The notes below the pieces were generated by a model, which was not told the DNA's origin, did not search any database, and worked only from the letters and a program-made list of their open reading frames with translations. A stretch of 38,029 nucleotides of DNA, taken from assembly GCA_003170415.1 (NCBI GenBank), contig PMZJ01000019.1:1-38029 (forward strand), read 5' to 3'. Source of the stretch: Phycisphaerales bacterium (GTDB lineage: Bacteria; Planctomycetota; Phycisphaerae; Sedimentisphaerales; Anaerobacaceae). Both the position numbers and the translations under genes were made by a program. Positions 26,735 through 34,680 of the stretch are shown here, in pieces. How positions within the stretch are numbered: the first letter of the stretch is position 1; the number at the start of each line of letters is the position of its first letter.

Positions 26735-27310
26735 GTGGTTTTGTTTTAGCATCGCGGCCATGTTCAGGGCCAGGTTCTTTACTGTTTCCAGACCCCATGA
26801 ATCATCTTGTGCGTTTCCTGCGATGGTCGCTCCCAGGTGTGAATATGGGGGGCCGTCGCTGATTACCTGCATATTCAACTGAAACAAAAACGTCTGAATA
26901 TTTTGAAGGGTGGTCTCCTGGCCTCCGTTTCTGGAATTGGCGCAGGCGATGGCTCCGCCGACCCTGCCTGTCATTGGAAGCGGGTCGCCATAGCTGGGAC
27001 GCATCACTACACAGCGGTCCATCATCGTTTTTAGCTGGCCTGAAACCATGCCAAAGTATGCCGGCGAGCCAATCAGTAATCCGTGGGACTCTTTCATTGC
27101 GTCAATTATCTCAGGCATATCATCCTGCTGATAACATGAATGAGTTTTTTCACATTTGAAGCAACCCGTACACGGTTTGATGTCTTTTCCTGATAGTGAT
27201 ATGTATTTGATGGCGAAGCCCTGTTGTTTTAATGTGTCGAGTGCATATTGAACCGCGTATGCCGTATTGCCGTTGGGGCGAGGACTGCCTGAGATACCTA
27301 AAATGTTCAT
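26723..27310 (-). CDS. NAD(P)H-dependent FMN reductase / iron-sulfur flavoprotein
   Basis: 195 residues from the ATG at 27310 (MNILGISGSPRPNGNT). A TTG 12 bases upstream would add four residues. The flavodoxin-like fold is shown by the phosphate loop GSPRPNGNT and by SPAYFGMVSGQLKTMMDR. A cysteine cluster CTGCFKCEKTHSC (CX2CX2CX5C) at about 51-63 resembles the 4Fe-4S motif of archaeal-type Isf proteins. Likely a cytoplasmic electron-transfer flavoprotein or a reductase in oxidative-stress defence, fitting its neighbour superoxide dismutase. The 3' end is inside dispersed repeat copy 1, which may have replaced the original C-terminus. Confidence 0.85.
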   Translation of the reverse strand: MNILGISGSPRPNGNTAYAVQYALDTLKQQGFAIKYISLSGKDIKPCTGCFKCEKTHSCYQQDDMPEIIDAMKESHGLLIGSPAYFGMVSGQLKTMMDRCVVMRPSYGDPLPMTGRVGGAIACANSRNGGQETTLQNIQTFLFQLNMQVISDGPPYSHLGATIAGNAQDDSWGLETVKNLALNMAAMLKQNHPVL

Positions 27311-27458
27311 ATCATCATCCAATTCTCATTTCGATAAGTATGATTGGTTTTCAGTAATGCCGAAGTGTCGGTCGGAGAAGGCGAGGAACTGCTCCCGGTA
27401 CTGTAAAAATATTCTCCATCAGACCACTCTTCTGTATGATTTCAAAAGCCCGCCAAAA

Positions 27459-27584
27459 CGCTCAGGACATAGGAATTATAGCGCAGAACCTTAGGAAAGT
27501 CGACCAATTTCAGCAAAATAAGCTGCTTGTAAGGTCAGCTTTCCCAAAAACTTAGCATCGGATGAGTATTTTTTATAGTACGAG
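27459..27584. repeat. Dispersed repeat, copy 2 of 3
   Basis: About 126 bp matching copy 1 (26611-26734) with a few substitutions and one or two single-base indels. It lies 77 bases past the stop of the superoxide dismutase gene (minus strand). No coding potential and no strong internal hairpin were seen. Confidence 0.85.
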
Positions 27585-27661
27585 GTCAGCGGCCGGTCGT
27601 ATGGGCTTGATAATATTAAAGCCGACCATTGAACTGTATTCACCATCCCAATACTTGATTT

Positions 27662-28441
27662 TTATTTCCGCAGTTCTGTCACGCAACTTTTTGCCGCAGC
27701 AAGGCGCTGTGCCGCAAAATCCCAGTCAGCAAGTTTTATAAAATTATCAACCCACGCCGCGCGATTATTCTGGTACTTGAGATAATAGGCATGCTCCCAA
27801 ACATCGCATACAAGCAGCGGCACAACGCCCCAGATAGTCAGGTTCTGATGTTTTTCGCACTGGAGTACCAAGACCTTCTGCGAAACCGGCTCAAAGGCAA
27901 GAACGCCCCAGCCGCTGCCTTCGACGGCCTTTGTGGCGGCGGCAAAGTGCGCCTGCGCACTGTCGGCAGAGCCGAAGCTTTCCTCAAATGCTCCCTTAAG
28001 CTCAACGGGCATCTGACCGCCATTGCCCCCCGGCTTCATTGAGTGCCAGAATAGTGTATGTAAAATGTGCCCGCTGCCGTTAAAGGCAAGGTCAATTGAG
28101 GCGGCCTTTACGGTGGCAAAATCTTTGGCTTTTCGGGCGTTGTCCAGCCGCGAGAGCGCATCGTTTAGACCTTTGACATACCCGGCATGGTGTTTGTCAT
28201 GGTGAAGTGTGAGAGTCTGTTGGTCGTACATCGGCTCCAAGGCATCGTAGCCATAGGGCAGATTCGGCAGTGTGTACTGGCCGTTCTCAAATGCACCTGC
28301 GAAAGTGTCCATATTCCCCATATCCTTTTGTTTTGCCATATTCATCTCCTTTTGGATTTGTTCTACCGCATAAATCTTTTCTGCCATCACTGTGATCGCG
28401 GTTGCTGCGCCTATTTTCAGAACATTACGTCTTGAAAGCAT
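27662..28441 (-). CDS. Fe/Mn superoxide dismutase with twin-arginine leader
   Basis: 259 residues from the ATG at 28441. The N-terminus MLSRRNVLKIGAATAITVMA is a Tat-type signal (SRRNVLK plus a hydrophobic stretch). The SOD fold starts with TLPNLPYGYDALEP; metal ligands are the His of LHHDKHHAGYV and of HILHTLFWHS, and Asp/His of CDVWEHAYYL. The long form would act outside the cytoplasm; Fe or Mn cannot be chosen by eye. AGGAGG lies about 16 bases before this start, which is far. A second in-frame ATG at 28339 has AAGGAG with ideal spacing and would give a 225-residue cytosolic enzyme. The gene stands alone, next to the flavoprotein gene. Confidence 0.93.
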   Translation of the reverse strand: MLSRRNVLKIGAATAITVMAEKIYAVEQIQKEMNMAKQKDMGNMDTFAGAFENGQYTLPNLPYGYDALEPMYDQQTLTLHHDKHHAGYVKGLNDALSRLDNARKAKDFATVKAASIDLAFNGSGHILHTLFWHSMKPGGNGGQMPVELKGAFEESFGSADSAQAHFAAATKAVEGSGWGVLAFEPVSQKVLVLQCEKHQNLTIWGVVPLLVCDVWEHAYYLKYQNNRAAWVDNFIKLADWDFAAQRLAAAKSCVTELRK

Positions 28442-29008
28442 GCTTTTATTTATACGTCACCTCCTAATTATGATTAGCTTGGATTTCCCATTTATATCTG
28501 CTCAGCTACGCCGCTGAGCCTCATTTCCAATAGAATACAGAATTTGTCATTAAAATTACAACCCTTCCGACTCTTTTTCAAGGTTTTTACAACTTAAAAA
28601 GTTACGAAGGAGCGAATTTTCCGGCCAATCATCTTCATTTGACGTACCTCAACCACCTACTCGTCAAAAAATCGTGTTTTTCAGCAGCTTTTAGCATTAC
28701 CTGCTCCTAATGGTATCGCCATCAACATCAACTGCCTGCTCTCGTGGCCATATCACATGAAAAATGCCTTCTGGGAGAAATGGTGCGCGGCGGCTTAAAT
28801 TGACCAATTTAGACAAAATAAGCTGCTTTAAGGTCAGCTTTCCCAAAAACTTAGCATCAGATGAGTTTTTTTATAGTACGAGACTATAGCAGCCGAGCAT
28901 GACCGATATTTTATCCGGGCCTTTTTATGTAAGTTAAGGTATCAGTGCCCTAACCGTAATGGCCTTTCTAATAACAAATCCCGGTGCGTGTACTTTCTAT
29001 GCCGACTC
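28442..29008. other. Spacer with a plus-strand gene fragment and repeat copy 3
   Basis: 567 bases without an intact gene. A plus-strand frame ending at the TAA near 28796 reads like a C-terminal protein fragment (CLLSWPYHMKNAFWEKWCAAA) with no start, followed at once by repeat copy 3. AGGAGGTGA near 28460-28468 (minus) is the distant ribosome-binding site of the dismutase. The Tat-SOD promoter should lie in 28470-28600. Confidence 0.45.
28801..28882. repeat. Dispersed repeat, copy 3 of 3 (right part only)
   Basis: About 82 bp matching the right two-thirds of copies 1 and 2 (from gaccaattt to tatagtacgag). It lies downstream of the minus-strand SAP-like gene and directly after the stop of a plus-strand gene fragment. 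Confidence 0.85.
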
Positions 29009-29278
29009 TTAAACTTTCAGACAGTCCGCCATAAAGCAGCAGTCCGTATAAGGGCACCGGCCATTTGACGTCCCAAAGCAGGCAGTATTGCCCTCAGCCC
29101 TCTGGATAGAGTGAATAAGTTCAACTTTATTCATTTGGCCTGGCTGAATGCCTAACGATACGGCCTTTTGCCTGATGAGCTCGGATATTGACGTCGCTTT
29201 TGCCTTGGGCGCCTGTGTAAGTTTTGTGGATGCTGGAGTTTGTGTTTTCACCTTCTTTTGTGTTCCAATAAAGTCCAT
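29009..29278 (-). CDS. Small SAP/Rho-N-like protein with Cys-rich C-terminus
   Basis: 89 residues. GGAAG precedes the ATG by about 6 bases. A basic, Lys/Thr-rich N-terminus (1-30) is followed by a helix-turn-helix of SAP/Rho-N type (about 31-62: ISELIRQKAVSLGIQPGQMN, then KVELIHSIQRAEGN), a fold that often binds nucleic acid. The C-terminus CFGTSNGRCPYTDCCFMADC has five Cys (67, 75, 80, 81, 86) that may bind zinc or an iron-sulfur cluster. I recognise this arrangement as a recurrent small-protein type but know no function. It lies 54 bases after the GH57 gene on the same strand and may be co-transcribed with the glucan operon. Confidence 0.75.
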   Translation of the reverse strand: MDFIGTQKKVKTQTPASTKLTQAPKAKATSISELIRQKAVSLGIQPGQMNKVELIHSIQRAEGNTACFGTSNGRCPYTDCCFMADCLKV

Positions 29279-29332
29279 AGTTACTTCCTTTCCGATACAA
29301 AAAATTATTAATGGTTTTCTTTATCTATGCCT

Positions 29333-30571
29333 TCAAACTACCGCCATTTGCTGATGGGCAGTATGCGAAGATTCCACTTCGGGTTGTGCTGGAATTTTTG
29401 AGCATCTATAATTAAGGTTATCCAGGACATTCATAAAATTGATGTAGGCGTCGTACGGTGAATCATAGTGGTTGAAGTATTTATGCACGTCGCCGTCAGC
29501 GAAGTACTTTGTGCACATATAATAGAAATGGTCCGATGTCTGGAGCTTTCTCCAGTCGGCGATAATGTCCAAATCGCCTGTTTGCTTGACCTTGTCCTCG
29601 AGCCGGTAGAGTTCCGTCAGTGCGTTTTCCTGCATAGGGTTACCTCGCCAGGCCGAGAGGTCCCGTTCAATATCTGCCCAGCTTATGGTATGAGGAACAT
29701 CTATTGTGCCAACGGCACTATAGGCCTTTATTACTTCTGAAGGTGTCTTGAAGTCATTGTCCGGATACCTGAGGATTTCTTCCGGCAGACGACGCAAAAA
29801 ATCGAATATCCCGGTGTCCTGCCACTGGTGCTCGCCAAAGGTTTCGTAATCCATAAAGAGATTGCACACATAACCATTGCCGTTGATTTGGTTTATCCAA
29901 CCGGCAAATTTGTCCGCCCTCAAAGGCCATTCTGACCAGTCCCGGTTGGAAAACCGGAATGCTATGTCGTCGCTGAGCCGGTAATTCTTCAGCAGGAGTT
30001 TAAGTCCGGCTGAGCTGGTCGGACGGTAAACAAAATTTGCGTTCCTGTATCCGAGGATATGGTCTGCACCTTCGGTTATTATCGCATCGAAACCGCCTAT
30101 TTGGTCAATAATAACTGGTAAGCTGTTGTTGTAAATAAGCTCGGTGTTTCGGAAAACGCGGGGTGTCTGCCCAAAGAGTCGCCTGATAATCTGTTTGTGG
30201 GCCTTTATTTGTTCAATGAACTCATCCCTTGAGTACAGTAAGCTTAAGCTGTGGTAATACGTTTCAGCGAGAAACTCCACACAGCCCGTGGCGGCCAGTT
30301 GCTTGAATGTGGTCAATACCTCCGGCGCATACAGCTCAAGTTGCTCCAGCAATACGCCGGTGAGGCTGTAGGATATCTTAAATCTTCCTTTGTATTTTTC
30401 GATTAGTTCGAGCATAAGCCGATTGGCGGGCAGGTAGCACTTATTTGCTACTTTTATGCAGACCTCGGCGTTCTTATGGTCGTCAAAGTAGTTAGTGCCG
30501 CGGTCAAAAACGGTATAATGCCGTAACCTCTGCGGCTGATGCACCTGAAAGTAAAAACATACCGAAGCCAT
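29333..30571 (-). CDS. Glycoside hydrolase family 57 (alpha-amylase type)
   Basis: 412 residues, a short GH57. The GH57 opening region is FYFQVHQPQRL with HQP at 11-13. The probable nucleophile Glu144 lies in FRNTELIYNN and the acid/base Asp241 in LFMDYETFGEHQW, matching conserved regions III and IV of the family. There is no signal peptide, so it acts in the cytoplasm, probably on glycogen or maltodextrin. It starts 2 bases after the stop of a GT4 glycosyltransferase gene. In other bacteria such GT-GH57 pairs are linked to alpha-glucan metabolism. The exact activity (hydrolase or transferase) is not decidable from sequence. Confidence 0.9.
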   Translation of the reverse strand: MASVCFYFQVHQPQRLRHYTVFDRGTNYFDDHKNAEVCIKVANKCYLPANRLMLELIEKYKGRFKISYSLTGVLLEQLELYAPEVLTTFKQLAATGCVEFLAETYYHSLSLLYSRDEFIEQIKAHKQIIRRLFGQTPRVFRNTELIYNNSLPVIIDQIGGFDAIITEGADHILGYRNANFVYRPTSSAGLKLLLKNYRLSDDIAFRFSNRDWSEWPLRADKFAGWINQINGNGYVCNLFMDYETFGEHQWQDTGIFDFLRRLPEEILRYPDNDFKTPSEVIKAYSAVGTIDVPHTISWADIERDLSAWRGNPMQENALTELYRLEDKVKQTGDLDIIADWRKLQTSDHFYYMCTKYFADGDVHKYFNHYDSPYDAYINFMNVLDNLNYRCSKIPAQPEVESSHTAHQQMAVV

Positions 30572-30573
30572 AC

Positions 30574-31848
30574 TTATTTCTCCTCACTTTGCGCCTTAGC
30601 AATCACTTCCTCATAGATTTTCTTTACTTTCATAGCAGAATCCTCCCAGTTGAATTTATTCGCTTCGTTAAAACCGTTCCTGCTTAGAGTTTTCTGGAGA
30701 GGCGGGCGTTTAAGAACGGCTATCATTTTGTTGGCCATTTCATTTATGTCCCAGAAATCGACCTTGAGAGCGTGGCTGACTATTTCGGCGACGCCGCTTT
30801 GTTTACTGATTAAGACGGGCACATTTCGGTTCATAGCTTCCAGAGGAGCAATTCCAAACGGCTCGGAAACCGAAGGCATTACGTAAAGGTCGGCCATTTG
30901 ATAGGCCCTGTCAACGTCCTCTCCCCGCAGAAAGCCGGTAAAGAGGACCTTGTGCCCGATACCCATACGTGCGGCAAGCTCGATTGTTCTATGCATCATA
31001 TCGCCGTTTCCCGCCATAATGAATTTGACGTTATTAATCTCTTCGAGAACTTTTTTTGCAGCGGCAAGGAAATACTCCGGCCCTTTCTGCATTGTGATTC
31101 GGCCGAGGAAAAGAACTATTTTATCCGCTTCGTCCAGCGGAATGTGCTGAGATTCATTGCCGCTGTGCTCCGCAGCGTTATGAACCACTTCCACTTTTTC
31201 TGATGGAATGTCGTAATGTTTCAGGATTGTGTTTTTCGTAAGGTTGCTTACCGCTATGACCTTTGCCGCCGCGTACATGCCCTGTTGTTCAATGTCGTAA
31301 ACCTGTTGATTGACGTGTTCGCCGCTACGGTCAAACTCCGTTGAATGGACGTGCACGATTAAAGGTTTATAGCTTTGGCGCGAAACCGCTTCGCCGGCAG
31401 GATATGTCATCCAGTCATGGGCGTGGATTACGTCGAACTGTTCGGTTGCAGCGATTCTGACTGCTTTGTCAGTATATCCGCGGACATCCGAATAGATATC
31501 GCCGCCGTAATTGTTCGGGTCGTCAATCTGTCCCGGACCAATATTGGCAGGTGCATTTGTTTGTTGAGTTGCCGAACAGCCGAGCTCCCGGCTCGCGGGA
31601 ACAGCGGCAACCTGGGCATACGGCCTGAGTGTCGAAGAAATCATGAGAAATCTTACATTTTTGAAGGCACAACGCTGGTCGCTTGGTATGTTAACATGGC
31701 CGGCGAGGTGACTTGTGCTCGACTTAGGCAGAACAAATGTAACTTCTATGCCCAGCTCGTCCATCGCCTTAGTCAGGCCGTAACAGGCCGTTCCTAATCC
31801 ACCGCTGATATAGGGCGGAAATTCCCACCCTAACATAAAAACTTTCAT
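30574..31848 (-). CDS. Glycosyltransferase (GT4/GT5-like, glycogen synthase-related)
   Basis: 424 residues from the ATG at 31848, which has AAGGA 7 bases upstream; a TTG two codons earlier is less likely. The GT-B fold shows an N-terminal MKVFMLGWEFPPYISGGLG, where the ISGGLG loop is typical of glycogen and starch synthases, and a C-terminal donor-binding half with LFLGRITMQKGPEYFLAAAKKV and the E-x7-E motif in SEPFGIAPLEAM. It likely transfers glucose from an NDP-sugar to an alpha-glucan. It is the first gene of a minus-strand operon with the GH57 gene. Confidence 0.9.
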   Translation of the reverse strand: MKVFMLGWEFPPYISGGLGTACYGLTKAMDELGIEVTFVLPKSSTSHLAGHVNIPSDQRCAFKNVRFLMISSTLRPYAQVAAVPASRELGCSATQQTNAPANIGPGQIDDPNNYGGDIYSDVRGYTDKAVRIAATEQFDVIHAHDWMTYPAGEAVSRQSYKPLIVHVHSTEFDRSGEHVNQQVYDIEQQGMYAAAKVIAVSNLTKNTILKHYDIPSEKVEVVHNAAEHSGNESQHIPLDEADKIVLFLGRITMQKGPEYFLAAAKKVLEEINNVKFIMAGNGDMMHRTIELAARMGIGHKVLFTGFLRGEDVDRAYQMADLYVMPSVSEPFGIAPLEAMNRNVPVLISKQSGVAEIVSHALKVDFWDINEMANKMIAVLKRPPLQKTLSRNGFNEANKFNWEDSAMKVKKIYEEVIAKAQSEEK

Positions 31849-32338
31849 TAACAATCCTTTGCTAAGTGCGGCAAGATTTTACTTCTTGACGGACTATGGG
31901 CGGCTAACGGTTGCAAGTTGGGAAACACGAGTGACAACGCTCACCTCACCTGGTGTTAAACCTCGGGCAACAAGATAATAGCAATGGAAGTATAGCGGTT
32001 CCGTAATACAAGTCAAGATAATTATTTTAAATTTAGCTCCTTTTTGTGATATTTTTTTTAAAAGCGGCCTTGCAGCCCCTATATCTGCCCAAAACAAACG
32101 ATTTTGGGCCGAGCGTAATAGAACTCTTTGGAGAAAAAAGCGTAGCAAAGCTCATCTTGCGCTATATTTTAAAACAAGATTTCGATACTATCGCGAAATT
32201 GAAAAGCATAAAAGTGTTTTACGAAGTGTTAAATTGGATATTATACGCATTATGATAAAATATCGCGCGCATGTTAAAATGGGGTAGCGCGAAGCCGGCT
32301 AATCTTGCATACTCCTGTAAAAAAAGGAGAAATGCCAA
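31849..32338. other. Divergent spacer before the ACT-domain gene
   Basis: 490 bases between divergent genes. A candidate promoter lies at 32234-32261. Inverted arms TCGCGC and GCGCGA occur near 32262-32292. A plus-strand open frame (32046-32255) has no ribosome-binding site and no recognisable product; I leave it out as unsupported. No remnant of a homoserine dehydrogenase catalytic domain was found upstream of the ACT ORF. Confidence 0.45.
32234..32261 (+). promoter_or_regulatory. Candidate sigma-70 promoter of the ACT-domain ORF
   Basis: TTGGAT (32234-32239), 16-base spacer, TAAAAT (32256-32261). Transcription would start near 32268, about 70 bases before the ATG at 32339. Confidence 0.4.
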
Positions 32339-32539
32339 ATGAATGTCAAGCCGCACATCGAAATAGCGGGCTCGATTGACAAAATCGATAACCTCGTCAG
32401 CCGGTTCTACATCCGCCTTATGGTCAAGAATCAGCCCGGCGTCTTCGCGCAGATTGGCAAAATCATCGCCGACCTCAAAGCCGTCTGCGACAAACCGGCC
32501 TGCATCCGTATCGTCGATATCCCTGAGGATAAGGAATAA
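32339..32539 (+). CDS. Orphan ACT-domain protein resembling the homoserine dehydrogenase C-terminus
   Basis: 66 residues. A strong AAGGAG lies about 9 bases before the ATG. The segment LVSRFYIRLMVKNQPGVFAQIGKIIADL matches the start of the C-terminal ACT domain of homoserine dehydrogenase (usual pattern RYYIRL-V-D-PGVLA-I). The remainder (AVCDKPACIRIVDIPEDKE) does not follow the usual ACT ending. It may be a remnant of a hom gene that gained a start signal, or a small free-standing amino-acid-binding regulator. Aspartokinase and an ApgM-like gene lie 2-4 kb downstream, so a link with the aspartate pathway is likely. Confidence 0.65.
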   Translation: MNVKPHIEIAGSIDKIDNLVSRFYIRLMVKNQPGVFAQIGKIIADLKAVCDKPACIRIVDIPEDKE

Positions 32540-32609
32540 TCTCTTTCCCTATCCACCCGCCTGTCCCCGAGAAGTCGCTCCTTTGGCTCTGCAACAGGGG
32601 AACCAGAAA

Positions 32610-32903
32610 TTATTGTTTTATTATTTCACCGAACAAATCTGCCCATTCCGGATTTCGTTTCTCGAACAGTTGTATTTTCCATTCGCGCCGCCATCTTTTC
32701 ACTTGTTTTTCTCTCCCGACCGCTTCTTCCATACTCCTGTGCTTTTCAAAATATACGAGTTTTTTAACGTCATATTTCGCTGCGAACTGATTCGCTCGCT
32801 TATCTTTGTGTCTAACCATTCTTTTTTCCAAATCCTTCGTCATCCCGACGTACAGCGTTCCGTTACGCTTACTTGCCAGTATATACACATAGTATTCTTG
32901 CAT
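32610..32903 (-). CDS. GIY-YIG domain nuclease family protein
   Basis: 97 residues from the ATG at 32903 (MQEYYVYILASKRNGTLYVG); longer readings add sequence outside the domain. The GIY (YVYIL) and YIG (LYVG) strands are clear, followed by the Arg of LEKRMVRH and the Glu-containing AVGREKQVKRWRREWK. This small stand-alone type is common and often found near mobile or repetitive DNA; its biological function is unsettled. A TATAAT on the minus strand at 32916-32911 ends 7 bases before the ATG, with no ribosome-binding site, suggesting a leaderless message. It sits between the ACT ORF and the next gene pair. Confidence 0.85.
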   Translation of the reverse strand: MQEYYVYILASKRNGTLYVGMTKDLEKRMVRHKDKRANQFAAKYDVKKLVYFEKHRSMEEAVGREKQVKRWRREWKIQLFEKRNPEWADLFGEIIKQ

Positions 32904-33099
32904 AATGGCCATTATACACATTGTTCCCCCAACCAAAAAATCCTTGTCTTCTTTCCCAGTTTGACGATATACTGCCACTTAATGGCTGGGAGCACAGAAT
33001 CACATCTTTGTCCGTCAACAGTGCCATCCAGCGGATATCTTTAACCCGTTTTATACAGACCGTATAATCATTGTTCGGCAAACAAAAAGGAGAAATGAC

Positions 33100-33624
33100 A
33101 TGTCACTGTTTCGACGACTCTTCGGCAAGACAGAGTTGAGGACGCAGCAAACAAACGACCTTAACGAGACGACCGCACTCTTCGTCTTTGACTATTCACA
33201 GATGGATTCCTCCTATGGCAAACAAGCGTTCGACGCCATCTACTCAGTGCTCCGGAATTCCAAGGGCATGTGCGCTTTTCACGACGGTGATTTGCGCAGT
33301 CCTGAGACAGTGCGCGAACTTGCGAAGCAGGCACGAATAGTGAAACCATCTCACCCAAACAGTCCACTGCACAATCTGGAAACCCCTTACGCCTTTGGGG
33401 CCTATGTCATCCCCATGTGGAGTAACGTGGCGGCCAACTTGGGTACTCTCCATCAGGCACTCGCTGAACGGCATCTGGCCGGATACCAAGGTTTCATGGT
33501 GTTTCCCGGTAAAGACCAACCGCAAGAGTTCATCTATTTTGCTTTTTCCCAACTGCACCTACCCCAAGCCATCGTCCTGCAAGACGGGAAGGTGACTACC
33601 AGCAAGTATGGAGTTGGCCGGTAA
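33100..33624 (+). CDS. Unknown protein of 174 residues
   Basis: The ATG at 33100 has AAAGGAGA about 8 bases upstream. The N-terminus MSLFRRLFGKTEL is basic and amphipathic. The middle has FVFDYSQMD and AYVIPMWSNVAANLGTLHQALAE; the end is MVFPGKDQPQEFIYFAFSQL. There is no membrane segment, signal peptide, or recognised motif, and I do not recognise the family. A TPR-like gene with a similarly short amphipathic N-terminus follows after 110 bases in the same direction with its own ribosome-binding site, so the two may work together. Base composition is ordinary for the window. Confidence 0.75.
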   Translation: MSLFRRLFGKTELRTQQTNDLNETTALFVFDYSQMDSSYGKQAFDAIYSVLRNSKGMCAFHDGDLRSPETVRELAKQARIVKPSHPNSPLHNLETPYAFGAYVIPMWSNVAANLGTLHQALAERHLAGYQGFMVFPGKDQPQEFIYFAFSQLHLPQAIVLQDGKVTTSKYGVGR

Positions 33625-33734
33625 ATAGATAAAATGCTGAACCAAGCACTCCACCACTACCTCGTGCCTGCGGCGAGCACTCGGAGGGTGAGTGCCATCG
33701 TTCGGCCGGAAAAACAGAGAAGAAGGAGCAACAT

Positions 33735-34271
33735 ATGAGCATTATTTGTTCGTGGGTCGCAAGGTTCTTTCATCGCGGCACTTCAGAACAGCAATCAGCG
33801 TCAGCCCAGTATGAGTCAATTCTACGCACTGCCGCAGAGTTGGAAGCTCAAGGAGACTGTGCTTCCGCTCTCAAGATGTTTGAACAGGCACTCAAACAGG
33901 ACCACGAATGTCCCGATGCGTACCTGAAGGCGGCTGAAATGATACTTCGTCACGACGGCATCTGGATTGGCAGTAAGCAACTCATACCGGCAGACAGGGC
34001 TGTGCAGTATCTTGAGGATGGCTTGAGTTGGTCGCCGGATAACATGGACTTGCTAAAACTCCTTTATAGCGCTCAAGTCCATACCGGTCAGCTTCACAGA
34101 GCAGTTCAGACCGCCGCAAAACTCGTCGAACGTTCGCCAGATAAGGATCACTGGCGCGAGCAAGGGAGAAGAACGCTTGCCAATTTGGAGCAATCGCCCC
34201 AGATCGCTCTCCTAAGAATGTCGATGGGACCGCAGGCAATTGATGATCTTCGGCGAACGTTCAACCCATGA
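33735..34271 (+). CDS. TPR-like repeat protein
   Basis: 178 residues. AGAAGGAG lies 8 bases before the ATG. After a short hydrophobic N-terminus (MSIICSWVARFFHRG) there are two or three tetratricopeptide-like helix pairs: ILRTAAELEAQGDCASALKM with the following FEQALKQDHECPDAYLKAAE, then AVQYLEDGLSWSPDNMDLLK and AVQTAAKLVERSPDKDHWRE. Such proteins bind partner proteins. Its neighbour at 33100 is of unknown function and is the best candidate partner. No enzymatic motif. Confidence 0.75.
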   Translation: MSIICSWVARFFHRGTSEQQSASAQYESILRTAAELEAQGDCASALKMFEQALKQDHECPDAYLKAAEMILRHDGIWIGSKQLIPADRAVQYLEDGLSWSPDNMDLLKLLYSAQVHTGQLHRAVQTAAKLVERSPDKDHWREQGRRTLANLEQSPQIALLRMSMGPQAIDDLRRTFNP

Positions 34272-34680
34272 ATATCCAAGACATTGATTGTCCTAACCAG
34301 AGGCTCCAGTTTACCTCGTGCTCGCGATGGGAAACTCGGAAACTGAGCCTCGCCTTAGGCGGCAGAGGTGTCGATATAGAACTATGAAAAGACCGCTATG
34401 CAAGGGCTGCAAGAACAGGCCAAGAACAATTGCTAACGATGTAAAACAATAATTTCATGTCAAAGTCCCGGCAATGCCGGGAACCAGTTTTACTTTTTAC
34501 TTAGAAATCCTTCGTGCCTTTGTGTCTTCGTGGTGAAGTTTGAAACCATTGACTTTACCGCCAAAAACCCATAAACTACGGCGTTCGATTAAACGTATAA
34601 CGAACTTAAAAAGAGCTTTTTAGATATAGGTATTTTTTCTCCGCGGTCTCAGCGTGCTCCGCGGTGAAAGAGGTTTGTTA
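34272..34680. other. Spacer with terminator and two dispersed short repeats
   Basis: 409 bases without a gene. It contains the hairpin at 34467-34481, then a ccttcgtgcctttgtgtctt-type unit (about 34508-34538) and a ctccgcggtctcagcgtgct-type unit (about 34640-34670). Similar reiterated C-T-G-rich words occur at 14240-14255 and 37936-38000. The ribosome-binding site of the phosphomutase gene lies at the far end. Confidence 0.5.
34467..34495 (+). terminator. Probable terminator after the TPR-like gene
   Basis: CCCGGC-aat-GCCGGG (34467-34481) is a perfect 6-bp GC stem followed by a T-rich tail (aaccagttttactt). It would end transcription from the 33100-34271 genes, although it is 195 bases past the last stop. 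Confidence 0.5.

Noticed and set aside
26611-28882. CRISPR-like array from the three repeats
   Set aside because: Repeats are 80-125 bp, separated by whole genes, with no regular spacers and no cas genes.
32046-32255. 70-codon plus-strand ORF before the ACT gene
   Set aside because: No ribosome-binding site, low-complexity start and no recognisable product; not supported.
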